Below, in pieces: positions 5,804-13,316 of a DNA stretch of 14,001 nt. The notes beneath the pieces are model-generated. The model had not been told where the DNA came from. It did not search any database and was given only the letters and a program-made list of their open reading frames with translations. The stretch is taken from contig JBNGDJ010000065.1 in assembly GCA_049974825.1 (NCBI GenBank), positions 1-14,001 on the forward strand, given 5' to 3'. The DNA is from JBKHDT01 sp049974825. Lineage in GTDB: Bacteria > Pseudomonadota > Gammaproteobacteria > Halothiobacillales > Halothiobacillaceae. The translations under genes were made by a program, and so were the position numbers. Each line of letters opens with the position of its first letter. Positions within the stretch are counted from its first letter, which is position 1.

Positions 5804-7240
5804 TCATTGTGCCGCCGCGCGGATTTCCTCCGGCTGCCATCCGCCGCCAAGAACGGCGTAAAGCCGTATCTGGCTTGCTCGCTGCAACAGGCGAAGCGAT
5901 ATCAGCCCTTGCTGAGCGTCAAAGAGGGACCGTTGGGCGTCCAAGACTCCCAGGTAACTGTCAATTCCCTTCTCAAATCGGGACAACGAAAGGCGATAGG
6001 TCTCAGCCAAGGCCTTGACAAGGGCCTCCTGAGCGGCCACCCGCTCGTCCACCGTGCCGCGCACAGCCAGGGCGTCGGCCACTTCCCGGAAGGTGGTCTG
6101 AATTGCTCTCTCGTACTCAGCCACGGCAATCTCCCGCTCCACCTTGGTGGCCCTGTGGGCCGACCAGGTGCGGGGATCGAAGATCGGCATCACAATCTGA
6201 GCGCCATAGCTCCAGGTGCCCGTACCCGAGGCAAAGAGATCGGACAGCTCGAGGCTGGCCGTGCCGATGGTGGATGTCAGCGATATTCGAGGAAAGAAAG
6301 CTGCTCGGGCAGCCCCGATCCGTGCATACGCGCCCTTGAGACGATGCTCCGCCGCCACGATGTCCGGTCGGTCCAAGAGCACATCGGATGACAGACCGGG
6401 AGCAAGGCGTGTCTGTGGGCTTACCTGGTCGAGTCCGTCCGACAGGAGGTCTTTCGGAACCGGCGAGCCCGCAAGCAGTCTCAGGGCATTCTCGGCCTGC
6501 GCCGCCAGTTGTGTGTAGCGTGCTATGTCTCCGCGTGCGATCTCCACCGGCGTCTGCGCCCGGCGCAGGTCCAACTCGGTTGCGATGCCATGGTCGTATT
6601 GTTGCTGTACCAGGTCGAAGGCCTCTTTCTGTGTCTGAAAAGTGCGCTTCGACAGCGCCAACGCTTCCCGGCTGGCGGCCAACGTGAGGTAAGCGTCGGC
6701 CACCGATGATACCAGCAGGATCTGCGTGCTATGGCGCGCCTCCTGGGTCGCCATGAATCCCTCCAGAGCCTCGTCGGCCAGGCTGCGAATCCGGCCGAAG
6801 AAATCGACTTCCCATGCTATTGCACCGAGGCCGACTTCATACATCTTGCTGATTCGGGATTGCCCCGGAGCCGTGAAGTCGGTCGAGGCTCGTTGCCGGA
6901 CGCCACTGCCGGCAGCGTCAACGACCGGATAGAGCTCGGCTCGCTGGATATCGTACAGAGCCCGCGCCCGCTCGACATTCAAGGCCGCCAGCCGAAGGTC
7001 GCGATTGTTGACCAAGGCTGTCTCAATGACTTTCAGGAGCTTGGGGTCGGTGAAGAACTGTCGCCACCCAATCTCGCCGGGCTTCGGTTCGCCATCGGAG
7101 TCCCGCACGTCGCCGTAAGCGGCACCCGTCGGCCACTGGTTGGGAACGGGCGCTTCCGGCCGCGAGTACTTGGGGGCCAATGTGCATCCGCTCAAGAGCG
7201 TGACGCCCAAGGTGACGGTTAGAGCAATCGTCTTGTTCAT
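5804..7240 (-). CDS. Outer-membrane efflux channel lipoprotein (NodT/OprM-type, TolC superfamily)
   Basis: A 478-residue protein of normal family length. It starts with a lipoprotein signal peptide (MNKTIALTVTLGVTLLSGC, lipid-modified C19), followed by APKYSRPEAPVPNQW, a hallmark N-terminus of NodT-family RND outer-membrane factors. Two OEP-type repeats follow; each gives two beta-strands and long alpha-hairpins of the trimeric tunnel (for example the RALYDIQRAELYPVVDA and GAYARIGAARAAFFPRISL segments). It forms the exit duct across the outer membrane for drugs passed by the adaptor and pump. Its ATG (7238-7240) overlaps the pump stop by 4 bp (ATGA), which implies translational coupling and matched expression. 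A channel of this class implies a Gram-negative, two-membrane cell. Identity as an RND channel is secure; the exact ortholog is not. Confidence 0.95.
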   Translation of the reverse strand: MNKTIALTVTLGVTLLSGCTLAPKYSRPEAPVPNQWPTGAAYGDVRDSDGEPKPGEIGWRQFFTDPKLLKVIETALVNNRDLRLAALNVERARALYDIQRAELYPVVDAAGSGVRQRASTDFTAPGQSRISKMYEVGLGAIAWEVDFFGRIRSLADEALEGFMATQEARHSTQILLVSSVADAYLTLAASREALALSKRTFQTQKEAFDLVQQQYDHGIATELDLRRAQTPVEIARGDIARYTQLAAQAENALRLLAGSPVPKDLLSDGLDQVSPQTRLAPGLSSDVLLDRPDIVAAEHRLKGAYARIGAARAAFFPRISLTSTIGTASLELSDLFASGTGTWSYGAQIVMPIFDPRTWSAHRATKVEREIAVAEYERAIQTTFREVADALAVRGTVDERVAAQEALVKALAETYRLSLSRFEKGIDSYLGVLDAQRSLFDAQQGLISLRLLQRASQIRLYAVLGGGWQPEEIRAAAQ

Positions 7241-10200
7241 GTCGTCGGTTCCTGGTTCTGAGCGGCTCGCGCCGCGGACCTTCGCCGCCCGAACGTCTTC
7301 TCGATGATCACGTAGAACAGCGGCACGAACAGCACGACCAGGATGACGCCGGTAATCATGCCGCCCAAGACCACTGTTCCGATGGCCCTCATTGCCCCTG
7401 CTCCCGCACCGGTGGCCATCACCAAGGGCAATGCTGACAAGCCGGTCGTCAGGGAGGTCATGCAGATGGGGCGAAGTCGCAGGCGCACCGCCTTAAGCGA
7501 CGCCTCGATCAGTCCCTCCCCCTGCTCCACGCCGCTCATCGCAAACTGGACGATGAGGATGGCGTTCTTTGTGGCCAGGCCGAGCGTTGTCAGCAGGCCA
7601 ATCTGGAAGTACACGTCGCTGGGTAGGCCCCGCAGCATCGAGGCGGCGAATCCGCCGATCACGCCCAGCGGCAGAACCAGCAGGACCGCGATGGGGATGT
7701 CCCATTTCCCATACAGTGCGGCGAGGAACAGAAAGACGATCATGAGCGAGGCCGTGTATAGCAGTCCGGTCTGGGTCGACGCTTCGCGTTCCTGGTAGGA
7801 CAGTCCCGTCCAGTCATAGCCGAACCCACGTGGCAGTTTGGCGGTGAGTTCCTGCATGGCGTCCATCGCCTCACCTGAACTGAAGCCCGGAGCCGCCTCG
7901 CCCCAGAGGTTCACTGACGGGGAGGAATTGAACCGTTCAAGACGGGGAGAGCCGGTCGTCCAGCGGCCCGACGCGAACGCGGAGTACGGGACCATCTCGC
8001 CGAACGCACTCCGGACATACAACCGGTCCAGGTCGGTCGGCAACATGCGATAAGGGGCGTCAGCTTGTACATAGACCCGCTTGACACGTCCGCTCTGGAT
8101 GAAGTCGTTGACGTAAGCACTGCCGAACGCAGCCGAGATCGTGCTGTGAACCGAGGAAATCGGCAGCCCCATCGCTCCCACCTTCTCCCAGTCCACATCC
8201 ACCCGATATTCCGGGACATCCTCCATACCGTTGGGGCGAACCTTTGTCAGTCGCGGATCTTGGGTCGTCATGCCCAGCAACTGATTACGAGCCTGCATGA
8301 GAGCTTCGTGGCCCGCCCCGCCACGATCAACCAACTGATAATCGAACCCTTGCGCGACACCGAGTTCCGCGATGGCTGGCGGCGGGAAGGCGACAACGAT
8401 TGCCTCCCGTTTGGTCGCAAAACGGGCCGTCGCTCGACCGGCAACCGCCTTCGCTCGCAACTCGGGGCGATCCCGCAACTCCCAGTCCCGAAGCTTCACG
8501 AAGACCATGCTGTTGTTCTGCGCCTGTCCCGAGAAGCCCACCCCCGCAATTGTCATGCAGGACTCGACTGCGTCCTTCTCGTTTTCGAGGAAGTGATCTC
8601 GTACCTCCTCCGCGACCGCGTTGGTCTGCTCCATGGTCGAGCCGGTGGGAAGGATGATCTGGGTCAGCAGAATGCCCTGATCCTCGTCGGGAAGATAACT
8701 GGTGGGCATGCGGAGAAAAATCCAGCCCAAGCCGGCAACGATGAGAACATAGACAGCTACAAAACGCAGCTTGCGGGCCAGGCCATATCCGACCAGGCCG
8801 ACGAATCTGTCTCGGAACCAGTAGAAGCCCCGATCAAACCAAAGGAAGAACGGGCGGAGGATCCGGACGGCCCCTTCCGCCGCCTCGTGCCCCTTGGCGA
8901 CGGGCTTGAGAATGCTCGCGCAGAGCACGGGAGTCAGGATCAGTGCGACCAACACGGACAGCACCATTGAGGTCACAACGGTGATCGAAAACTGCCGATA
9001 GATGATGCCTGTCGAGCCGCCGAGGAATGCCATAGGGCCAAACAGGGCCGAAAGCACCAGCGCAAAACCGATCAGGGCGCTGGTGACCTGCCCCATTGAC
9101 TTGGCCGTCGCCTCGCGAGGCGAGAGGCCCTCCTCGCTCATCAGCCGCTCGACGTTCTCCACGACGACGATGGCGTCGTCCACCAGCATGCCAATGGCGA
9201 TCACCATGGCGAACATGGTCAGCATATTGATCGAGAATCCGAACACCCCCAGCATCGCGCAGGTGCCCAGCAGCACCACGGGCACGGCGATGGCGGGAAT
9301 CAGCGTTGCACGAATATTACCCATGAACAGCCACATTACGAAGAAGACCAGGACGATGGCCTGCACCAACGCCTTGACCGCCTCCAGAATGGCCACCTTG
9401 ACAAACGGCGTGGTGTCGTAGGGATAGACCACCTTGAGGCCCGGGGGGAAATTCCGTCCCATCTCCTCCATCTTCGCCTTAATGGCGTTGGCGGTTGTCA
9501 ATGCGTTCGCCCCGGGCATCTGCCGGATCGCAATGGCGGCCGTGGGCTTGCCGTTGTAATTCACGTCAACATCGTAGAACGCCGTTCCGAGTTCCGTGCG
9601 CCCCACGTCGCTGACGCGAACGACGGAGCCGTCGACGTTCGTGCGCAGCGGGATCGCCGCAAACTCATCGGGCGTCTGAAGCAGGTTCTGGACGACAATG
9701 GATGCGTTGAGTCGTTGGCCCTCCACCGCCGGCCCGCCGCCGAACTGCCCGGCCGAGACCTCAACGTTGTAGGCGCGAAGCGCCGAGATCACGTCCGTTA
9801 CCGTCAGGCGATAGTTCGTCATTTTGTCCGGATTCAGCCAGACGCGCATGGCGTATTCCTTGCCGAACAACTCCACTTCGCCGACGCCTGGTACGCGGGC
9901 CAACACCTTCTCAAGACTGGACTTGGCATAATCTCCAAGGTCGACCGAGTCCATGCTTGCGTCCTCGGAAACCAGGCCGACGATGATCAGGTAGTTCCTC
10001 GTGGACTTCTGCACCTGCACGCCAGTCCGTTGCACCACTTCGGGGAGGCTTGCCAACGCAGGCTGTATCCTGTTCTGCACCTTCGTCCACGCAATGTCAG
10101 GATCGGTTCCCGGCTTGAAGACCACCTCGATTCTTGAATTGCCGGCCGAATCGCTGGTGGAGGAGAGATACAGCATGCCCTCCAGACCTGTGAGCTTCTG

Positions 10201-10401
10201 CTCAATGGCCTGGGTGACGCTGTTCTCGACGGTTTCCGCCGATGCTCCAGGATAGGTGGCAATGATCGCAATGGACGGCGGCGCAAGATTCGGATACTGC
10301 GCGATCGGCAGGTTGTAGATCGACAGCGCGCCCAACAGCATGATGAAGATGGCGATGACCCAGGCGAAAACGGGGCGATCAAGGAAGAATTTGGAAAGCA
10401 T
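7237..10401 (-). CDS. acrB: AcrB-like RND multidrug efflux pump (HAE1 family), inner-membrane permease
   Basis: A 1054-residue protein. It has the AcrB plan throughout: a start MLSKFFLDRPVFAWVIAI with the first membrane helix, two large periplasmic loops, and twelve membrane helices. TM4 carries the proton-relay pair D408-D409 in GMLVDDAIVVVENV, and TM10 carries the partner lysine K945 in GLATKNAILIVQFA. It uses the proton gradient to export drugs, dyes, detergents or other hydrophobic compounds from periplasm and membrane through the adaptor and channel. I chose ATG 10399-10401: it has GGAG at 8 nt and gives the conserved N-terminus, while the frame open to 10575 would add 58 residues lying inside the adaptor gene. 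In the distal pocket, positions equivalent to AcrB F610 and F615 are M616 and V621, so substrate range may differ. The gene lies 14 bp after the adaptor gene. The symbol denotes similarity, not proven orthology. Confidence 0.97.
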   Translation of the reverse strand: MLSKFFLDRPVFAWVIAIFIMLLGALSIYNLPIAQYPNLAPPSIAIIATYPGASAETVENSVTQAIEQKLTGLEGMLYLSSTSDSAGNSRIEVVFKPGTDPDIAWTKVQNRIQPALASLPEVVQRTGVQVQKSTRNYLIIVGLVSEDASMDSVDLGDYAKSSLEKVLARVPGVGEVELFGKEYAMRVWLNPDKMTNYRLTVTDVISALRAYNVEVSAGQFGGGPAVEGQRLNASIVVQNLLQTPDEFAAIPLRTNVDGSVVRVSDVGRTELGTAFYDVDVNYNGKPTAAIAIRQMPGANALTTANAIKAKMEEMGRNFPPGLKVVYPYDTTPFVKVAILEAVKALVQAIVLVFFVMWLFMGNIRATLIPAIAVPVVLLGTCAMLGVFGFSINMLTMFAMVIAIGMLVDDAIVVVENVERLMSEEGLSPREATAKSMGQVTSALIGFALVLSALFGPMAFLGGSTGIIYRQFSITVVTSMVLSVLVALILTPVLCASILKPVAKGHEAAEGAVRILRPFFLWFDRGFYWFRDRFVGLVGYGLARKLRFVAVYVLIVAGLGWIFLRMPTSYLPDEDQGILLTQIILPTGSTMEQTNAVAEEVRDHFLENEKDAVESCMTIAGVGFSGQAQNNSMVFVKLRDWELRDRPELRAKAVAGRATARFATKREAIVVAFPPPAIAELGVAQGFDYQLVDRGGAGHEALMQARNQLLGMTTQDPRLTKVRPNGMEDVPEYRVDVDWEKVGAMGLPISSVHSTISAAFGSAYVNDFIQSGRVKRVYVQADAPYRMLPTDLDRLYVRSAFGEMVPYSAFASGRWTTGSPRLERFNSSPSVNLWGEAAPGFSSGEAMDAMQELTAKLPRGFGYDWTGLSYQEREASTQTGLLYTASLMIVFLFLAALYGKWDIPIAVLLVLPLGVIGGFAASMLRGLPSDVYFQIGLLTTLGLATKNAILIVQFAMSGVEQGEGLIEASLKAVRLRLRPICMTSLTTGLSALPLVMATGAGAGAMRAIGTVVLGGMITGVILVVLFVPLFYVIIEKTFGRRRSAARAAQNQEPTT

Positions 10402-10415
10402 ATGACTGTCTCCGT

Positions 10416-11792
10416 TCAGTTCGCCGCCAATGGCGCACTGGTGGTCTGGGCCGTCGGTCGCCGCTGCGTGTCTGCCTGGAACCCGACCGTCCTGACCGAA
10501 GCGCCGGGCCGTACTTTCTGGAGTCCTTCGACAATCACGCGGTCCCCCGGGCGCAGGCCCGACGCGACAAGCCACCTGTTGTCCATGGCCCGATCAATGA
10601 TGACCATCCGCTGTTGAACCGTGTTGTCGGCGGTCACAATCAACACGAAGGGCTCGCCCTTGGAATTCCGCGACACCGCCTGCTGCGGCACGAGAATAGC
10701 GTTCTCGTTCACGCCCTCCTCGATCACCGCTCGCACGAACATGCCAGGCAGGAGAACGCCCTCGGGATTCGGGAAAACCATTCGCATGACGAAAGAGCCG
10801 GTCGTCGGGTCCACCGAGACCTCCCGAAACTCAAGCTTGCCGGTATGCGGATACTTCCTGCCGTCCTCCAGGATGAGCCGCGTGGTCGCTTGCTCCGACC
10901 CGTTGTGGGAGAGCCGTCCATCGGCGAGCCGCTGCTGCAGCCGCAGCAGATCGGCCATCGCCTGCGGCACATCCACATAGATCGGATCAAGCTGCTGAAC
11001 CGTAGCGAGGGCCAACGGCTGATTGGCCGTCACCAACGCGCCGGTGGTGACACTTGAGCGGCCGATGCGGCCGCCGATCGGAGCCGTGATCTGAGCGTAG
11101 TCAAGGTTGATCCGAGCCGTCTGCAGTCCCGCCTCGGCAGTCTGAATGGCCGCCTTGGCCGCCTGGATCATCGCCTCGGCCCTGACGATATCCGCTTCGG
11201 CGCTCTGCACTGCTGCGGCGGCGCTCTCGATTCCCGCCTCCGCCTGCTTCAGCGCCGCGGAGACATCGTCGTAGTCCTGTTGACTGACAGCTTTCCCGGC
11301 CAACAGCTCGTTGAAACGCTTCTCGCGAAGACGAACCGGAGTGGCAGTCGCTTCGGCACGTGACCGGGCCGCCTTGGCAGCAGCCAGGGACGCTTTGGCC
11401 ACATCACGGGCCGCCATGGCCGTCTCGTGGTTCGCCTTTGCCGCGGCGACGGCGGCTTCCGCATTGGCATAGGCGGCCTCATAGGCCTTGGGGTCAATCC
11501 TGTACAGCACATCGCCGGCCGCGACGGTCGCGCCTTCGGTGAAGAGCCGCTCCTGAATGATGCCGGTCGCCTGAGGCCGGATTTCCGCGACAAAGCGGGC
11601 GGACGTGCGCCCGGGGAGTTCCTTTGTCAGTACGACCCGCTCCGGGCGTATCTCCACGGTGGCGACCTCCGGAGCGGCTGCGGGTGGCGGCTGGTCCTTG
11701 TCGCGGCAACCCGTCAGCGAGAAGCCGACCAGCGCCAGGATGATTGCCGCAACGTTGCCGAACCCGCCGCCACGTGACCTTGTCATTGCCAT
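10416..11792 (-). CDS. acrA: AcrA-like periplasmic adaptor (membrane fusion) lipoprotein of the RND pump
   Basis: A 458-residue protein linking the pump to the outer-membrane channel. The N-terminal signal ends in a lipobox FSLTGC with C29, so it is anchored to the inner membrane. In order: beta-barrel and lipoyl halves (IRPQATGIIQERLFTEGATV; later TAPIGGRIG), an alanine-rich coiled-coil hairpin (about residues 104-232), and the barrel and membrane-proximal domain with VQQLDPIYVDV, LLPGMFVRA and ILVPQQAVS, all typical of AcrA/MexA. Each hairpin arm is about 28 residues longer than in AcrA. I chose ATG 11790-11792, which has a GGGA-type SD 7 nt upstream and gives the signal peptide; the open frame to 11903 would add 37 non-conserved residues. 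The stop overlaps the pump's SD region. It lies 192 bp after the tetR gene, where candidate operators occur. The symbol denotes similarity. Confidence 0.95.
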   Translation of the reverse strand: MAMTRSRGGGFGNVAAIILALVGFSLTGCRDKDQPPPAAAPEVATVEIRPERVVLTKELPGRTSARFVAEIRPQATGIIQERLFTEGATVAAGDVLYRIDPKAYEAAYANAEAAVAAAKANHETAMAARDVAKASLAAAKAARSRAEATATPVRLREKRFNELLAGKAVSQQDYDDVSAALKQAEAGIESAAAAVQSAEADIVRAEAMIQAAKAAIQTAEAGLQTARINLDYAQITAPIGGRIGRSSVTTGALVTANQPLALATVQQLDPIYVDVPQAMADLLRLQQRLADGRLSHNGSEQATTRLILEDGRKYPHTGKLEFREVSVDPTTGSFVMRMVFPNPEGVLLPGMFVRAVIEEGVNENAILVPQQAVSRNSKGEPFVLIVTADNTVQQRMVIIDRAMDNRWLVASGLRPGDRVIVEGLQKVRPGASVRTVGFQADTQRRPTAQTTSAPLAAN

Positions 11793-11876
11793 ATCGCTTT
11801 CCCTTTCAAACGCAGTCTGACTCAGTCGGCCGAGGGCGGCACGGGCAACACGGACGCCCGTTTGCCACGCCCTTGG

Positions 11877-11894
11877 GGAATACCGAGGCATTCC
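11877..11894. promoter_or_regulatory. Candidate operator upstream of the adaptor gene
   Basis: An 18-bp inverted repeat, GGAATACC-GA-GGCATTCC, with seven of eight positions symmetric, lies about 85 bp upstream of the adaptor ATG. Size and symmetry suit a TetR-family dimer. I could not find a convincing -35/-10 pair next to it, so its role is inferred from position alone. Confidence 0.4.
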
Positions 11895-11938
11895 AAGCGT
11901 CATTCACCTTTGATCGAGATCTCTGCCGTTTCGCTCAC

Positions 11939-11960
11939 CAGGAGGTGGAGCACCCTCCTG
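11939..11960. repeat. Inverted repeat just after the proximal tetR gene
   Basis: Perfect 7-bp arms CAGGAGG and CCTCCTG around 8 bases, beginning 24 bp beyond the tetR stop. It could be a transcript-end or processing hairpin, or an operator. No T-run follows on the minus strand. The whole 11793-11984 stretch is non-coding and otherwise holds only short imperfect palindromes. Confidence 0.4.
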
Positions 11961-11984
11961 TAGGCCTTCAGAAGCAACGCCCGC

Positions 11985-12677
11985 TCACTCCTCGGAGAGT
12001 TTTCGCTTGCCTTTGCGAGTGACACCCTTGGGGGGATCCTCGGCGGGAAGCCGAAGCTTCAACCGTCCCAGGAACGCCGCCTTCATCTTCTGGACCCGCG
12101 TCTCCAGCGGTTCACTGGGCTCGCGGCGGGACCAGTATGAAACGAAGGCGTTGATGATCCCTTCCAGGCATAGCGTCAGATACAGGGGGTCGCCCCGGTC
12201 GAAGACGCCGCGCGAAACGCCTTGCCCGAACAGTGTGCTGACAGCGTCAACGTACCGGTCATAGAGGCCCACGCACTCGGACGGCAGCGCCCGCACGGGG
12301 TCCACGCGACTGCCCGGAGACGTTTTGAAGAATACACGGAAGAAACCGCGGTGCTGGTCGAAGTGCGTCAGTCGCAGCTCGATCAGCGCGGCGATGGCCT
12401 GTTCGGGATCGTGGAGGCTGAGTACCTGAGACTCGAAGACTTCCATGAAGTCCTGGGCGATCTTGCCCACGACCTGCGCGTAGAGATCATCCTTGCTTTG
12501 GAAGAAGTTGTAGAGCGTCCCGACCGCGAACTCGGCCTCGTGGGCGATCTCCTCAACGGTTGCCTCGTGGTAGCCCTTGCGGACGAAGACCGTCTCAGCG
12601 GCCTCGAGAATCTCGCGCCGGTGCGATTCTCGCTCCCGCTCCTTGCGGGAGAGCTTCTTGGATTGCGCCTTCGCCAT
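11985..12677 (-). CDS. TetR/AcrR-family regulator next to the efflux genes (probable local repressor)
   Basis: A 230-residue protein. A basic N-terminal extension (~20 residues, rich in K, R and E) precedes the TetR DNA-binding domain: RREILEAAETVFVRKGYHEA, then the helix-turn-helix TVEEIAHEAEFAVGTLYNFF and QSKDDLY (about 41-66). The C-terminal domain is helical; RGFFRVFFKTSPGSR and the basic tail are notable. It is encoded immediately upstream of, and in the same direction as, the adaptor-pump-channel genes, the usual layout for an AcrR/MexR-like repressor that controls its own pump. The start is ATG 12675-12677 with AGGAAAG as SD. A good promoter and two palindromes precede it, consistent with autoregulation. 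The ligand cannot be read from sequence; a pump substrate is the usual inducer. Confidence 0.92.
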   Translation of the reverse strand: MAKAQSKKLSRKERERESHRREILEAAETVFVRKGYHEATVEEIAHEAEFAVGTLYNFFQSKDDLYAQVVGKIAQDFMEVFESQVLSLHDPEQAIAALIELRLTHFDQHRGFFRVFFKTSPGSRVDPVRALPSECVGLYDRYVDAVSTLFGQGVSRGVFDRGDPLYLTLCLEGIINAFVSYWSRREPSEPLETRVQKMKAAFLGRLKLRLPAEDPPKGVTRKGKRKLSEE

Positions 12678-12695
12678 CGCCTGTCTTTCCTGTGA

Positions 12696-12709
12696 ACAAG
12701 TACTCTTGT
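12696..12709. promoter_or_regulatory. Short palindrome in the tetR leader
   Basis: ACAAG-TACT-CTTGT has perfect 5-bp arms and a 4-base spacer, 18 bp upstream of the TetR ATG and just upstream of its SD. It could be a second operator half or a small hairpin influencing translation. Weaker than the neighbouring 16-bp palindrome. Confidence 0.35.
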
Positions 12710-12711
12710 CT

Positions 12712-12727
12712 GCGAGCCAGGGCTCGC
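12712..12727. promoter_or_regulatory. 16-bp palindrome, candidate TetR operator
   Basis: GCGAGCC-AG-GGCTCGC has perfect 7-bp arms. It begins about 15 bp downstream of the candidate -10 of the tetR promoter, near the expected transcription start, where bound repressor would block RNA polymerase. This is the best autoregulatory operator candidate in the window. A transcript hairpin is the alternative. Confidence 0.5.
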
Positions 12728-12741
12728 GCCGTGAGCGCTAA

Positions 12742-12770
12742 TTCATAACACCTCTGCTCCGGCGAGTCAA
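12742..12770 (-). promoter_or_regulatory. Sigma-70-type promoter for the proximal tetR gene
   Basis: On the minus strand TTGACT (12765-12770) and TATGAA (12742-12747) are separated by exactly 17 bp. The -35 matches the consensus in five of six positions and the -10 in four. It is about 65 bp upstream of the TetR ATG. It may serve the tetR gene alone or read on into the efflux genes. Confidence 0.55.
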
Positions 12771-12875
12771 GAAGGAATTTCCGATGGGGGTGAATCCCCG
12801 CGCGCCGCAGGGCAGTCATCCGATGCTGGTGAAAGCAAGTCCTTGTGGGACATCTGCTTGCGGGAGAGCGGGAGT

Positions 12876-13009
12876 CCGGAGGCCGGGCCGGTCCTCTACC
12901 GCCGCTCAGCGGCGTGCTTGCGGCTCATGCACCACTGGAAGGCCTTCTCCTCGGCCCCAAAGCAGGATCCCAAGCACCAGTGAGCAGCCGTCATCATCCG
13001 CTTGGCTGC
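12876..13009. repeat. 134-bp perfect direct repeat, copy 1
   Basis: Identical to 13317-13450. With copy 2 it flanks the gene for the small cysteine-tailed membrane protein. Recombination between the copies would delete 441 bp and remove that gene. Confidence 0.95.
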
Positions 13010-13105
13010 AGCGGGTCCTTCGGCCGGTTTTGAGGGGAACCACTTGGCCCGGGCTATCGCCAGCCAATACCGCCTTGCCTTGTGACGTTTCAGTCGCATT
13101 GGCAT
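12876..13105 (-). pseudogene. Truncated copy of the enoyl-CoA hydratase/isomerase C-terminus
   Basis: The minus strand encodes the last ~55 residues of the neighbouring hydratase family protein, from LAIARAKWFPSKPAEG to the identical ending SRKHAAERR and TAG at 12896-12898. Bases 12876-13009 are identical to 13317-13450 (134 bp, offset 441, including 20 bp past the stop). Bases 13010-13062 differ at seven positions, and beyond about 13066 similarity fades. The open frame can be opened by an ATG at 13105, but that ATG lies inside the preceding gene, has no SD, and its first ~13 residues match nothing in the hydratase. The catalytic core is absent, so this is best read as a decayed or partial duplication. 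Translation of a short peptide by re-initiation after the overlapping stop cannot be excluded. Confidence 0.75.
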
Positions 13106-13302
13106 TTGCAGTAGATGCAGAAGGCGCAGAACAAGACCATGAGCAGGAGACCAAAGGCAGCCAGCAGGCCTATTGCCACAGGTGATCCCTTGGCTGAGTT
13201 CCCTTCCTTGTGGCCGTTCTCACCCTCCGGAGGCTTCTGACTGACATGAAGCATGCTTCCGACATCGACAGGCTTGTTGTTGTACGCTGAGTCAAGAGCC
13301 AT
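13090..13302 (-). CDS. Small single-pass membrane protein with a cysteine-rich tail
   Basis: A 70-residue protein of unknown family. Residues 1-40 are polar and soluble-looking. Residues ~41-64 (PVAIGLLAAFGLLLMVLFCA onward) form one strong membrane helix. The final stretch FCIYCKCQCD, with C59 just before it, holds five cysteines in the last twelve residues. Such a cluster could bind metal, be lipid-modified or form disulfides; none can be chosen from sequence. The start ATG 13300-13302 has an excellent SD (GAGGTGA), which supports a real gene despite its size. It starts 34 bp after the hydratase-family stop, so it may share that transcript. It is enclosed by the two copies of the 134-bp repeat. 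No cleavable signal peptide is visible; the helix is C-terminal, as in tail-anchored proteins. Confidence 0.7.
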   Translation of the reverse strand: MALDSAYNNKPVDVGSMLHVSQKPPEGENGHKEGNSAKGSPVAIGLLAAFGLLLMVLFCAFCIYCKCQCD

Positions 13303-13316
13303 CTCATCACCTCACG

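Noticed and set aside
4104..6391. Long plus-strand open frames opposite TetR, receiver-like, flavoprotein and channel genes
   Set aside because: They lack SD sites and motifs, while the minus strand shows conserved families over the same bases.
8065..8970. 301-residue plus-strand open frame
   Set aside because: It lies entirely antisense to the conserved RND pump gene.
10402..10575. 58-residue N-terminal extension of the RND pump
   Set aside because: It overlaps the adaptor gene, is not hydrophobic, and the internal ATG has an SD and the conserved AcrB-type beginning.
11793..11903. 37-residue N-terminal extension of the adaptor
   Set aside because: It would bury the lipoprotein signal peptide; the internal ATG has an SD.
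12784..12875. Imperfect hairpin GCAAG/CTTGC as a terminator after the hydratase fragment
   Set aside because: The stem is interrupted by unequal internal loops and no T-tract follows on either strand.
12840..12895. GGGAGAG-containing stretch recalling a glycine riboswitch
   Set aside because: The other conserved blocks of that aptamer are missing, and no glycine-related gene follows.
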